A stretch of DNA of 64,000 bases from NCBI GenBank assembly GCA_019925105.1, contig JAHGAU010000002.1:1798001-1862000 (forward strand), written 5' to 3'. Position numbers and translations under genes: made by a program. Positions 12,372-23,097 of the stretch are shown piece after piece. Origin of the DNA: Niebla homalea (taxonomy: Eukaryota > Ascomycota > Lecanoromycetes > Lecanorales > Ramalinaceae). Below the pieces are notes generated by a model, which was not told the origin of the DNA, did not search any database, and worked only from the letters and a program-made list of their open reading frames with translations. Numbering within the stretch: position 1 is the stretch's first letter; each line of letters starts with the position of its first letter.

Positions 12372-13881
12372 ATGGCAATCCTATCCCGCTCTTTCGATGT
12401 GTTGAGGACCTACGTCGGCTCATTCACTTGGGCGCCATTCGTGCAGGTCTCCAGGAGCACAGTACTGGGTTTGCTGCAGAAGATTCAGGAAGGTCAATTG
12501 AACGTCATTGATTGCGATGGCTCTGTGACGCTTTGTGGCGCGACCAAGGATGGCGCCCCAAGAACGGAATTGAAGGTGTTGAAGGAAGCCTTCTGGGTGC
12601 GGGTGCTGCTGTTCGCTGACATGGTATGTTGCCTGAGACATTCAATGGCTTCGAGCAAGAGGAGAGCTAACGTATGCTGGGCGCAGGGCTTTGCTGAAAG
12701 CTTCATGCTGGGCGAGTTCTCATGCCCCGATCTGGCCACCTTTTTTCGAGTACGTGCGCCCCCAACGACTTTTGAATGTGGTTGACAATCCCAGCTCTTC
12801 ATCCTGAATCGCGCTGAGTTGTCCAATGCGACTACCTTAACCTCCTCTCTTGCCTCAACCATAACCGGTCTCGCTCGTAGGACCAACACCCTGGCAAACG
12901 CTCGTCTGAACATTTCCGCGCATTATGACATCAGCAACTCAATGTTCGCTGCCTTCCTCTCCCAAGACATGACTTATTCTTGTCCAATCTGGGCGCCAAC
13001 GTCCAGTCCGAAATCCGCAGGAGAAAGCTTGGAGGATGCTCAGGAACGGAAGCTCCAATACTTCATCGAGCATGCCAAGATCAAGAGTACGGACCATGTT
13101 TTGGAGATTGGTACAGGATGGGGCAGTTTTGCCATTGCCGCGGTCCGAAAGACCGGCTGTAGGGTCACAAGCTTGACTTTGAGTCGAGAGCAGAAGGAGC
13201 TGGCGGATGAGAGGATAGCAGAAGCAGGATTCACGGAGAATGTGGAGGTACTGCTCTGTGATTATCGAGCTTTGCCGATGCCGAACGAAGGACCCTATGA
13301 CAAAGTTGTGAGCATCGAAATGTTGGAGGCTGTTGGTCGGGAGTATCTGGACATCTATTTCAACTGCATTCACAAATTGCTGAAACCTCAAGGCGGCATC
13401 GGGGTATTTCAATGCATCACGATGCCAGAAGGGCGGTACGAGGCGTACTCCAAAGGCGAGGACTTTATTAGAAAATATATCTTCCCTGGCGGTCATTTGC
13501 CGACCATCACTCAGTTGGTTGGGAGCATAGAGCGAGGATCTTCGGGCGCATTAGTGGTCGACGAGGTGTACAACATTGGCGGCCATTATGCGAAGACCCT
13601 GAGATTGTGGAAGGAAAAATTTGACATCAATTTTGATAGCAAGATTCGACCAGCTCTTTTGTCCGAGCACGAAGGTATGACAGATAGAGACGTCGATCTA
13701 TTTCGGCGAAAATGGGAGGTAAGTAGCAGGCCCTTGCTCATAAGAAACACGGCGCTAAAAGACTCATTAGTATTACTTCACATATTGCGAAGCTGGCTTC
13801 AACACAAAAACACTAGGAGATGTCATTCTGACGGTAGGACGGGAAGGGGCAATGGAGATGCTGGAAGGCATACCCTTATGA
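12372..13881 (+). CDS. Cyclopropane-fatty-acid-synthase-like SAM methyltransferase
   Basis: Four exons: 12372-12623, 12687-12749, 12795-13718 and 13771-13881, 449 residues. The introns are 45-63 bases and all keep phase 0. The enzyme transfers a methyl(ene) group from S-adenosylmethionine to unsaturated acyl chains of phospholipids, giving cyclopropane or methyl-branched fatty acids. Evidence: the N-terminal region GFAESFMLGEF, the acyl-phospholipid region AHYDISNSMFAAFLSQDMTY, the SAM-binding motif VLEIGTGWGSFAI at residues 207-219, VTSLTLSREQ after it, SIEMLEAVG, and the terminal block YYFTYCEAGF encoded by the last exon. Fungal homologs have the same order. Which acyl product is made cannot be told. 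Confidence 0.88.
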
Positions 13882-14006
13882 CCCAATCCGTTGTGTAGCT
13901 CACGCCTTTGCTTGAAGCATTTAGCGAGGAGGCGTTCTGAGCCCTAGCTTTACGTAGACATTCATGTCATGACAAAGTCGAATATAGAGTCAGACACTTT
14001 GGGTTT

Positions 14007-15032
14007 TCACTTCTTTGCCTTCCTCTTTTGCTTCTTCTCTTTCTTGATGTTCTTTGACTCCTGATCAGCTCTTTCCTCAACCCCACCCCTTCGATCATGG
14101 CCCCATCTAGCAATGTGTTCCCGGTCAAAGTTCGCCTTTTCTCTGCGAAACAATAGCATCGTCGCCCTTGCATCTTCCACACTCGAATGTTCTCCTCCCT
14201 GAATCTCGATACCCAGCAGTTCGCTCGCGAGCCTTTTCAATCCAGGCGTTCGGCCTGCCGCCAGCCGTCGAAATGGTGGATGCCGACTTGTATCCCGGAT
14301 ATCGCGCCTCGGGTGCCCAAACAGTAGGGCGTCCAGATCATGCCGGACTGCATGTCCCACCAGAATCTTCCCTTCCATTAGGGCGGCCACGTCTCGCTGC
14401 ACAACCTCCAATGTTCGCGCAGATTGCAGCAGCTTGGGTGTGATGCCGGAGACGTGGGTGCGGTAATCAGTGACACTCTCCTTCGGCTGAACAAATGAGT
14501 CGTAGACCTGTTGACCATGGTAATTGACGACGGAGACGCGCGCCAGGGCTGATTCATCACTAGGCTGAGGGCCTACACCAACCATCTCACAATCGATAGC
14601 GAGGTATTTGCCCACTTCTACTGTAGATGACAGACCGGCATTGAGATCTTCCTTCGATGTAGGATGAGATATAGCCGGGTTGAAGTTACCCTTGGTAATG
14701 GGGCCGTAAGCCTCTGCCAGGTCTTGTGCGGGGATGTGGTTGTCTTCGGCCCACAGGGCTAGGGATGTTGAGGGTACTGGAGTCGTGGGCTTAGAGATTT
14801 GATCATCCATGATGTTGGCTTTTTTCTTCTTCGATGGGCCTTTTGACTCAGGTGATCGTGCATCGTTCAAATGATCGTGACCGCGTTTCTTGCTCCTGCC
14901 CTCCCTGTGCTCTCCATTCCGTCTCGCTTTTGGAGGTTGTGCGTCATGTTTTTGCTTCAGCGTCGCTTGCAGTTTTTTCCAATTGCTCGAGAGATTTTGC
15001 AGGTCAACACCAGACGCTACCACCGGCGCCAT
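14007..15032 (-). CDS. REX4: RNA exonuclease 4 (DEDDh family)
   Basis: A single exon of 341 residues. Rex4 is a nucleolar 3'-5' exoribonuclease linked to pre-rRNA (ITS1) processing. The DEDDh catalytic set is visible: Asp147 and Glu149 in AIDCEMVG, Asp232 in VGHAVRHDLDALL, and His282 and Asp287 in EHSSVEDAR. The N-terminal 75 residues are Lys/Arg-rich with SKKKKAN, suited to nucleolar import, and the C-terminus ends in another basic stretch (KKEKKQKRKAKK). The motif FRRLAAGRTPGLKRLA before the last acidic block is typical of Rex4 rather than Rex1 or Rex3. It is divergent from ESF1, another ribosome-assembly gene, 269 bases away. Confidence 0.92.
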   Translation of the reverse strand: MAPVVASGVDLQNLSSNWKKLQATLKQKHDAQPPKARRNGEHREGRSKKRGHDHLNDARSPESKGPSKKKKANIMDDQISKPTTPVPSTSLALWAEDNHIPAQDLAEAYGPITKGNFNPAISHPTSKEDLNAGLSSTVEVGKYLAIDCEMVGVGPQPSDESALARVSVVNYHGQQVYDSFVQPKESVTDYRTHVSGITPKLLQSARTLEVVQRDVAALMEGKILVGHAVRHDLDALLFGHPRRDIRDTSRHPPFRRLAAGRTPGLKRLASELLGIEIQGGEHSSVEDARATMLLFRREKANFDREHIARWGHDRRGGVEERADQESKNIKKEKKQKRKAKK

Positions 15033-15301
15033 GGCATCCCGGCACTTGTCTGGGTTATTCCCAGATGATCAGTGGATCAGGTTTTCGGACGCCCGAGGGG
15101 CCCGTTGCCAAGCATTTACATCTCGCTTAATCAGCAGGCTTCGTTATCGATAAGCCGCCTCATTCTTAGCGATTTTCTGATATTGCTGATCGATATGAGC
15201 TTGACTAGCAAGCACCTCTTACATTCAGCCTCATCTAACCCTCCTGGCAGACGTATTTGGAGCAGCTATCAGATTGCCGCCTCGCATCCTCTCTAGCCAC
15301 C
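15033..15301. promoter_or_regulatory. Shared divergent promoter of REX4 and ESF1
   Basis: 269 bases separate the two ATGs. They contain a perfect 10-base palindrome TTATCGATAA at 15144-15153 and a related GATCGATATGAG near 15189, whose end resembles the PAC element (CGATGAG) of yeast ribosome-biogenesis promoters. The regulatory role is inference. Confidence 0.4.
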
Positions 15302-17730
15302 ATGCCTAAAGCGCCCTATTCATCCAAGCCCAATGACTCTTCCGGTCCTCCCATCAGTACTTTCATATTTCCGAGTCTTATTGCTCAAAAGTCACGATGA
15401 GCTGACTTCGATCTTCAGCTGACCCTCGCTTCACCAATCTCCAGACAGATCCACGATTTAAACTACCATCGCGCAAACAGAATAGAGTTGCCCTAGACAA
15501 GCGCTTCGCGCACGTTCTTTCCGATGAACGATTTTCGAGTCGAGCAAAGGTCGACCGATATGGTAGGAAGCTGCCAAGGAAGGGCAAACGTAATAAGGAA
15601 TTGGAAAGATTCTACCGGCTTGAGGATGATCAGGAAGAGGAGGAGGATGGGGACGGCGTGGGGGAGGATGACGAGATAGTGCAGAAGGAACTGAGAAAAG
15701 CAAGTGGTGATGCGGAAAGCTCCGAGGATTCATCGTCCGAAGATTCTTTATCTGAAGATGACGATGAGAGTGGAGATGAAGAAGATGAAGAGGAAGAGGA
15801 GATATTTGGTCTACTCGACCAATCAAGAGACACTAAAGGGGTTGGTGAGAGTGGAATACCCAGAGGTGAGGTATCGAGTCGTTTGGCAGTGGTCAATCTG
15901 GACTGGGACAACATTCGGGCTGTAGATCTGATGGCTGTATTTTCGAGCTTCTTGTCTAAGGGAAATGGAGGACGAATACGGAAGGTCTCCATCTACCCTA
16001 GCGAGTTTGGGAGAGAAAGAATGGAAAGAGAAGAGATGGAAGGACCGCCAAAAGAGATCTTTGCGCCTATTCAGAGCGATAGAAAGCGAGATCCGCGAAC
16101 TGTTTTGGACGATGACGAAGATGATGGCATTGGCATTGATGATGAGGATGAAGCAACATCCCACCCAAGCTCATCGGAAGACGCCTCAGCATCTTCAGAA
16201 GACGAGCAAATCAAGCAACAAATTCTCAAGCCCTCTGATGGCGCCGAGTTCAACTCTGCAAAGCTACGCCGGTACCAGCTCGAGCGTCTTCGCTACTACT
16301 ACGCCGTGATAACATGCTCTTCCGTGTCGGTCGCACAGTCCATCTACGATGCCGTTGATGGTACGGAGTACCTGACCACAGCCAACTTCTTTGACCTTCG
16401 CTACATACCTGATGATACCGATTTCTCTGATGACAAGACTCGCGATGAGTGCGAGACGATACCGAATGGTTATAAACCAAATGACTTTGTCACAGACGCG
16501 CTTCAGCATAGCAAAGTCCGGCTGACTTGGGACATGGACGATGTGGAGAGAAAGGAGGCGCAGAAGCGAGCATTCAGGGGTGGGAGGAAGGACATTGATG
16601 AAAATGATCTGCGGGCGTATTTGGGCAGTGACAGCAGTTCTGATGAAGAAGACGAGCAACGCGCTAACGACCATGCCTCATCTGTCATCGTTGTAGATGC
16701 CACGAGCGACAACATTCCTTCTGCAGCAAATGACTCACGACCTGTCACGAAGTCGAAGAGCACCAAGCCCACACAGGACGAGCCCAAAGTGTCAAAGAAG
16801 GAGCTCGAGCGCCAAAAGATGCGGTCCCTTCTCGGCCTCTCCGCGGAATCTGCCCCAAGGCCCAAGAAGACTAGAGACGCAGACGCAGAAGGCGATATAC
16901 AAGTCACCTTCTCCGCAGCGCTGTCCTCCAAAGGAGACAGGAAACCCGTCTTTGAGAACACACTAGAAGAAGCGAAGGAGACAACAATAGAGAAATACGT
17001 CCGCAAGGAAAAAGAACGCAAAGCGAAACGGAAAGAGAAGATGAAGGCAGCTCGCGATGGTGCAACCCAGTCTGCCAATGGTGACGATAACTCAGCGTCC
17101 GAGAAGGGGGAAGACGGCGATCTAGGCTTCGATGACCCCTTCTTTGCTGGCAAGGCCGACAAAGACGCTCCGAAAAGTAAACGCAAGAAGGACAAACGCA
17201 ATAAGCACCGTCATGAAGATGTAGACGAGGAAGACAACGCCGGTTCTGACCTCGGAGTGCCGAACAATCAAGCTCTCGACGATGGCGGCGCCCTTGAGAA
17301 TGATGACGACAGCGGCATCCAACATTTCGACATGCGCGCCCTCACCCGCGCCTCGAAACCTTCCCTCCACAGATCCAGCAAGAAACGCAAGCTCACGCAA
17401 CGGGACAAGGAAGCCCTTGAGCAAGCGGAACGCGATATCTTTGAGATGGATGTCACAGACGAGAGATTCCGAGATGTGTTTGAGCGGCCGGAATTCGCGA
17501 TCGATCCGAGTCATCCCAGATTCGTGAGGACGGAAGGGATGGGGAGGATGTTGGAGGAAGGGAGAAGGGTGAGAGAAAAGGGAGTCGAAGACAAGATTGG
17601 AGGGGATAGCGTGAATGAGAAGAACAAGAAGAAGAAGAGGAGAAGAGACGAGGAGGCACAACGGGAGCATGGCGAGGTAGACAGGCTGGTCAAACGTGTG
17701 AAGGCGAAGACACAGAAAGAATCAGCGTAG
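15302..17730 (+). CDS. ESF1: Pre-rRNA processing protein Esf1
   Basis: Exons 15302-15356 and 15419-17730, 788 residues. The 62-base intron begins GTACTT and ends TTCAG, giving the junction PPITDPRFTNLQTDPRFKLP. Esf1 is a nucleolar protein needed for early 18S rRNA processing in the small-subunit processome. The signs are TDPRF repeats at the start, a very acidic stretch (Glu/Asp/Ser runs, about residues 90-165), and the core block LAVVNLDWDNIRAVDLMAVF. The second conserved block is YYYAVITCSSVSVAQSIYDAVDGTEY, then SANFFDLRYIPDD-like ANFFDLRYIPDDTDF. The C-terminal NUC153 motif is DERFRDVFERPEFAIDPSHPRF. Long Lys/Glu-rich linkers are disordered. Identity is secure. Confidence 0.94.
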
Positions 17731-18307
17731 CTCATAATCCCCATCCCACTTCCTTACAAGACCATGGCAATACGTATAGTCTCGCCACTGCTTGTGCCAC
17801 AACAATATAAATTGCGACAGCAAGACAGCGCAACGATTCATCCAACATTCCCTCAAGATGAAATGCATGTGATATCATACCCCCAAACAAGGTCCACGCT
17901 ACCCACTCAAGCTCAAAAAATAAACTCCACGCTAACGTGCTAGCGCTCTATAAATTTACCGGAAATCAAACGCGTTTCGTTGGTGGTGACACCCCCCCTT
18001 CGCTCCACGACCTCATGATGATTGCTTATCACGGCCTAGCAGCCGTCGTGCCGCGCGCTTCCATGGCGTTTGATGGGGTGAGGTTGGGATGTATGTCATG
18101 GGGAGGGGTACGTAGTTGTTGATCGAGGTGGCGCTTTTGTGCGTTGAACGAGGTCACGGTTCCCGTGATCTCAACATTTTGCACTCTGCACAATCTGAGG
18201 GTCCCATGTTCTTAAATTGCGAAGATTCTTTATTGCATTCGTTCGTTCCTAACTCTGGATCGCTCAATCCGCAAGTACACCAATAATAACAGCACAGATG
18301 CCAACCT
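17731..18307. other. Convergent intergenic region (ESF1/ESA1)
   Basis: These are the 3' flanks of two genes read towards each other. No further gene or repeat is seen. Confidence 0.5.
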
Positions 18308-20398
18308 CTACCAATTCCAATTCCTCGTTCCCGGCCCAAACACGGGGGGTTTCCACACCAGCTTCTCGGGCTCGATGCCCCTCCTCCGCTGCGCTATCCC
18401 TTTCTTCCGCTCCCGCTCCCGGGCGTCCTCGTATTCTTTCACCACTGCTTCTGTTAGCACGATGACGTGCTGGTTCTTGTAGACCTGGAGCATTCGTTTC
18501 GTTTGGAGGGTGTTGATCACGTCGGTGGTGGTCATGGCGGTTTGGTTACTGATGTCCTCGATGGAGAGGCCGGAGTGCGTCGTTGCTGATGCGGAAGCTG
18601 CGGAGGCGGAGGTGGAGGTGTTGCGGCCGGTGTGGTTGATGGTGGTATTACCGTTGGCTTGTGTCGCAGATGCCGGGTTCGACGGGTCGTGCGAGCGCTC
18701 ATGTTCGATGACGAGGTTCGTGATGATGGTGCCCCAGTATTTGCGATAGCCCATCAATCCCAGATCACTGAGCGGTTTCTCGGGCGAGCCGAGCTTACCT
18801 TCCCGCTTGGAGAGCTCGTAAGAGAATTCCATGATGACGTTTCCGAAACCCTTGCGCTGGTGTTGCGGGAGGGTGAGGATGCAGGCCACGTTGTAGCCTT
18901 CTGCGGATTCCTTTTCTTTGCTGAAGTAGCCGACGAGGTGGCAGCCGTGCTCGTCACGGGTGGTCATGCAGTAGAAGAGGAAAGGGTCGACGTCGTAGTA
19001 GAGGGTTTTGTGGTCGAGGAAGAGTTTTGAGAGAAGGCAGAGGTTGCGGCACCAGGTGCGTTGGCGGCGGCCGTCGATCTCGAAGAAGGAGACGTTGTCG
19101 TCGCGGTAGATTTCGTTCCCAGGGGGATGCATGAGCGTGCATTTGGCGCGGTGACGGGTGAAGGTTTGCAAGGACTCGTAGTAACCTAGGCAAAACTCGC
19201 AGATGTAGACGAGGTCGGCTTCGGTGAAGGCGGCCGGATAAGGGGAGAAGTACCAGGATTCCATCTCGTGACCGCCCATCTGGATGCGGGCGATGTTCCG
19301 GACACGCGAGATTTCGGTCTGGTTTTGGGTCATGGAGCCACCGGTGCGGAGCTTCTCAATCTCTTCTTCGCGGGAATAGGGGACCTGGTGGGCTGGATCG
19401 GACGCCTTGGCGGCAGCGGCAGCAACGGCCATCTCCTCGGCGTCGATATCAGACTCATTGTCAGCTTTCGGGGTGCCAGTGCTGATTTCGGGTGCAAGGA
19501 CGGCAATGCTGTTGTCGCTGCCAGGGCGGTTCTCTTTCCCTCCAACAAGGGGCGGGCGAATGGCCTTGGCGGCGTTGCCTGATGTTGCAGCCAATTCAGG
19601 TGTTGCGGAGTCTTTGCGGCTATCTGCTGCTATTGTGGATGTTCGCGGGCGTTTCTGACCTGCTACGGATTTTGGTTGTGTTGCTGACTTTGGGGCGGAT
19701 GCCGAGGAGGACTGCTTCTGCCCTTTCTTAGGGGCTTCCGGTTGTGGCCATTCGACTTCTTGAGAGAGGTCAAGTCGTGAGCCAGGAACCCATTCTATCC
19801 ATTTGTCAGATCACCGAGGTCGGGTGTCATCGTTAGGAAGACCCACCATCAAGACGTTTGTTGAAATCTTCATAATGTACGCTAGAGTTGTGTGAGAAAT
19901 GGGTTGGAACTGTATCATGACAGCCTTACTAGTAATTTGGCTCTCCTTTTCTTGTCGTTATGGACAATATCTCTGCCTTCCGCTTTTCGCCATCCTTCCC
20001 AGAGTATCAGCAAAGGGTACACTTGTCAGAGCTACGGTGAAGGTTTCTTGAGGCACGATGTTACAGTACTTGTTTGGAAGATTGTTTCGAAAGCAAAGAA
20101 ATAGCATGGTATCAATAGTTCCATATGAACGCGAATGGTTCCTCGTGGGCCAAAACATCACACAGGAAAAATGATAATGTCAAGAACCGTGGAGGGTACT
20201 GAACGAAAGAGAGCAAAAGAGCCTACCTTTTCTACAAAAGCCTTCACTCCTATCCTGTATCATCATCAGCAACGCATCTTCCAATCCCCCAGCTTTCGTG
20301 CCAAGACTTTACCTCAAAGACTGAATCGTGGCTATTCCCCTCTCCCCAACAGCATCTGGTGTCCCCGTGGGGTCCGAGGATGCCGCTCTTGGTGTCAT
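18308..20398 (-). CDS. ESA1: MYST histone acetyltransferase Esa1 (NuA4 catalytic subunit)
   Basis: Five exons on the minus strand: 20398-20313, 20254-20227, 19994-19930, 19881-19847 and 19794-18308, 566 residues. Exon 2 is only 28 bases. Esa1 acetylates histone H4 and H2A tails as part of NuA4 and is essential in yeast. The chromo-barrel domain (about residues 28-90) is rebuilt across exons 2-5: [41 protein letters not shown]. The MYST C2HC zinc finger has Cys270, Cys273, His286 and Cys290. The catalytic region has Cys376 in NVACILTLP, the acetyl-CoA loop QHQRKGFG and Glu410 in [11 protein letters not shown]. The terminus [15 protein letters not shown] is standard. A Ser/Thr/Ala/Asn-rich insertion of about 40 residues (about 441-480) interrupts the C-terminal part of the MYST domain. 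Confidence 0.95.
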
Positions 20399-20814
20399 AT
20401 TTGTCGCATGAGAGATCTGACTCTGATCAGACCTTTTATCCGATGAAATCAGCGAAGGCAAACTTTGTAAAAGATGGAAAATGTCGAGGCTTAGAGATGA
20501 TTTTCTGGTAGGGCTGGAGACTTCCATTCAATGACAAAGGGGGGCGTTTGCGGGAGTCCGGGGCGCTCCGGCTTGCCCCTTGATCGCGATATGGCAGCAA
20601 GTAATATTGATTTGGGAGGGTTTTCGGAACGAAACGCATGTATTCCTGACTATATAAAATCTGCATTCGCTATCCAGTCCACCAGTCATCGGCCTTCAAA
20701 GTCTCTCTAAACCAAGACAGGAATCCATCCATGACGCCTGTGACAAGCACCCTCGAACGACCAAACATCGTGGCTGATGGTCGAAAGGTTGTCTTCAAAG
20801 CTACGTAGTTTGCA
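20399..20814. other. Upstream flank of ESA1
   Basis: No gene recognised between ESA1 and the 3' end of the phosphatase gene. It probably contains the ESA1 promoter. Confidence 0.45.
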
Positions 20815-21690
20815 TTATTCAACGTTCTCAGCCTTCACAAAGACAGCCATGACTGATCCAGTCTTGAGTCTGAAGGATGCATGCCCAAGGACCCTCAAGA
20901 TTGAGGCAATGGCGCCTGAGTGAGCCGTGAGGCTGATGTGAGTATTGTCATCAGTCTTGAAAATATCCCGTAACAAGCCTCGAAAGCGAAAGTCCATGAT
21001 CTGGTTCGTCTCCCTGTGATGCTCATTCCATAGCGTGTCTTCCTCAGCGAAAGGCTCTGCGATGGTGACCTCAGGGTAAGTGGTTTCGATGTACGAGCGA
21101 CTCCTACGTTTGTCACAGGTGTGAACGCCCATGGTCTCCCTCAACATCTCTTTCACGACGGGTTTATATGGTCGATCTTCCGGTAGCAGCAAAGACGCAA
21201 AAGTGAACCTGGCCGTCGCTAAACAGCGATCCAGCGGGCTAATATAGTAGGATTGGGGGAGCGCTGTCTTGTTTCGCTCGGAGAACCTCAGCCAGAAATT
21301 GGAAGCATCTTTCGCCTGGCGGATACCCTCAGGCGTCAGAGGCGCATCCAGCCATTCGCCGATACCCTCACCTCCATCGAATTTCGCATAGTGTTCCTCC
21401 CATCGTTTGGTCCCATAAGTAGCTTCTGCAACATTGTGCACACCTTGACCGTGACGGGCAAGATAGAGCAACTTGTATTTCGTGGTAAGACTACTTGAGT
21501 CGTTGAGATCTTGTATGTGCTGGCTGAAGTTGGACCATTGCTCTGCTCGAACCCGTTCCTCAGCAGAAGAGAGCTGTTTGGCCATCAGGCCCATAAATCC
21601 CAGGTCGCACTGAAACGGATCAAAGTCGCCAGGCTGAAGAAATTCTGACAGGAAGGAGCCCGTCATGACGGAGAATTTCACTTCGTCCAT
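20815..21690 (-). CDS. Pmu1-like histidine phosphatase (phosphoglycerate mutase family)
   Basis: A single exon of 291 residues. It belongs to the histidine phosphatase superfamily: the phospho-accepting His80 lies in the LARHGQGVHN motif, and the second catalytic His is in SLTAHSGAIAS near residue 265. The intermediate segments PLTPEGIRQA and YISPLDRCLATA are typical of fungal proteins related to yeast Pmu1, a phosphomutase-like protein of uncertain substrate. There is no signal peptide, so it is probably cytosolic. It starts 603 bases from the divergent GILT-like gene. The superfamily is certain, the substrate unknown. Confidence 0.88.
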   Translation of the reverse strand: MDEVKFSVMTGSFLSEFLQPGDFDPFQCDLGFMGLMAKQLSSAEERVRAEQWSNFSQHIQDLNDSSSLTTKYKLLYLARHGQGVHNVAEATYGTKRWEEHYAKFDGGEGIGEWLDAPLTPEGIRQAKDASNFWLRFSERNKTALPQSYYISPLDRCLATARFTFASLLLPEDRPYKPVVKEMLRETMGVHTCDKRRSRSYIETTYPEVTIAEPFAEEDTLWNEHHRETNQIMDFRFRGLLRDIFKTDDNTHISLTAHSGAIASILRVLGHASFRLKTGSVMAVFVKAENVE

Positions 21691-22293
21691 TCTGAAGGAT
21701 GGAGATGGTGAGTTCTTCAGGGCGTATAGGGTACTTTATCGGTGTCTAGAACATGAATTCTTGCGATAAAATGTTTGCTATGTACCAACCCAAAGCTGTA
21801 ATTCAGGAGTCACCTCTTTGACGGTTTCAGTTGTTATCACAAGTTTTTTTTTTTGGGGAAGATAATACGGTGGGAAAAGTTATGCATGGTGTGAGTGTTA
21901 AGCAATGGTCATGCAGGGGCTCAGCAGGAACGCTCTTTCCGAATCTTTGTACGTAGCACGAAACATCCTCAAGCAGTAGATGGCAGAGTTTATTACGCTT
22001 AATGGCCCGTCGCTTCTAGCATCTCCATAATGGAGGCGAAACATTCTCCATAGCGATGCTTCGTTTTTCCCCACTCATAGATGGAGCATTGGCAATTGTA
22101 ACTCTTAGCTGACAGTAACAGCAACATCAAGTTGGTTGCCTCCCGCGGAATGTTTCCGTGGATGGAGAGACGTCCCCTCCATCTTTCGTTGCTTCTCAAT
22201 TCTTTCAGCATTGGAATTCACAAGATCGAACTTGGATTTGCCTCCTGAATTGATTTCTGCAGATTGAAAGATTGAAGGATTAGTCGCTGCCAG
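21691..22293. promoter_or_regulatory. Divergent intergenic region
   Basis: It lies between the minus-strand phosphatase gene and the plus-strand GILT-like gene. It contains a T10 run near 21846. No further gene is seen. Confidence 0.4.
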
Positions 22294-23097
22294 ATGGGTG
22301 AAAAAGACTCTCAACTCCCTCGCTACGGGGATGACTTCCGTGAGGACTGTTACAGCGATGTCAAGAGTAGGGCCAAGCCTTCATATCGAAGTCGAAGAGG
22401 AGTTCGGACCTTCACCGGAATTGCCATCTGCTTCTTTCTCATGGTATATTTCATGCCCAGAGGACTTAGGATGACCCCAAGCCATCATATCGCCAGACCC
22501 GAACCACCCACTGAAGACATCGAGACCAACTTAGGCCTCGTACCTCTTGAAGCACACATCATGAGTAAATGTCCTGATGCCAGGGATTGCCTAGTCGATC
22601 TTGTTGTGCCAGCTATGGAGCAGATCGTCGACAAGGTGGATTTCACACTTTCCTACATAGGCGATGTCGCTTCAGATGATACCGTCCAATGCAGACATGG
22701 TGGCACAGAATGCCTGGGTAACATGCTGGGTCTGTGCGCGGCACAGCTATTTCCGAAGGATGTCAAGAGATCTTTGGGCTTCAGCACATGTATGATCATG
22801 TCCTACGAGCAGATCCCCTCTCGCGCGCTAGTTCAACGCTGCTCTCTGGAACACGGCATCTCTTTCGATGACCTCAACGCCTGTATCAGTGAGGAAGGCA
22901 AAGGTCTAGATCTACTAGAAGCAAGCGTCATCCGAAGTCAGAAAGCTGGCGTGCGCAAAAGCTGCACCGTGAGACTCGCCAACAAAATATGGTGCATTAG
23001 GGATGGAGCCGAGTGGAAAGATTGTCCGGAAGGGCATGATGTCAAAGACTTGGTCCATGCTGTGGATGAGCAATATCACAACATGACTTCATCATGA
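22294..23097 (+). CDS. GILT-like type II membrane protein lacking CxxC
   Basis: A single exon of 267 residues. The N-terminal 38 residues are polar and basic, followed by one transmembrane helix (about residues 39-55, TFTGIAICFFLMVYFMP), which gives a type II lumenal or secreted topology. The lumenal part resembles the gamma-interferon-inducible lysosomal thiol reductase (GILT) family. It has the block LEAHIMSKCPDARDCLVDLVVPAM, then GDVASDDTVQCRHGGTECLGNMLGLCAAQLFP and paired cysteines further on. In animal GILT the active site is CxxC. Here the first pair is Cys93 and Cys99 (CPDARDC), so the thiol-reductase centre is not in canonical form. The fungal proteins of this type are uncharacterised as far as I know. 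Confidence 0.75.
   Translation: MGEKDSQLPRYGDDFREDCYSDVKSRAKPSYRSRRGVRTFTGIAICFFLMVYFMPRGLRMTPSHHIARPEPPTEDIETNLGLVPLEAHIMSKCPDARDCLVDLVVPAMEQIVDKVDFTLSYIGDVASDDTVQCRHGGTECLGNMLGLCAAQLFPKDVKRSLGFSTCMIMSYEQIPSRALVQRCSLEHGISFDDLNACISEEGKGLDLLEASVIRSQKAGVRKSCTVRLANKIWCIRDGAEWKDCPEGHDVKDLVHAVDEQYHNMTSS

Noticed and set aside
18632..19582. Plus-strand frames of 79-132 codons opposite ESA1
   Set aside because: They are antisense shadows of the GC-rich ESA1 coding sequence with no splice structure.
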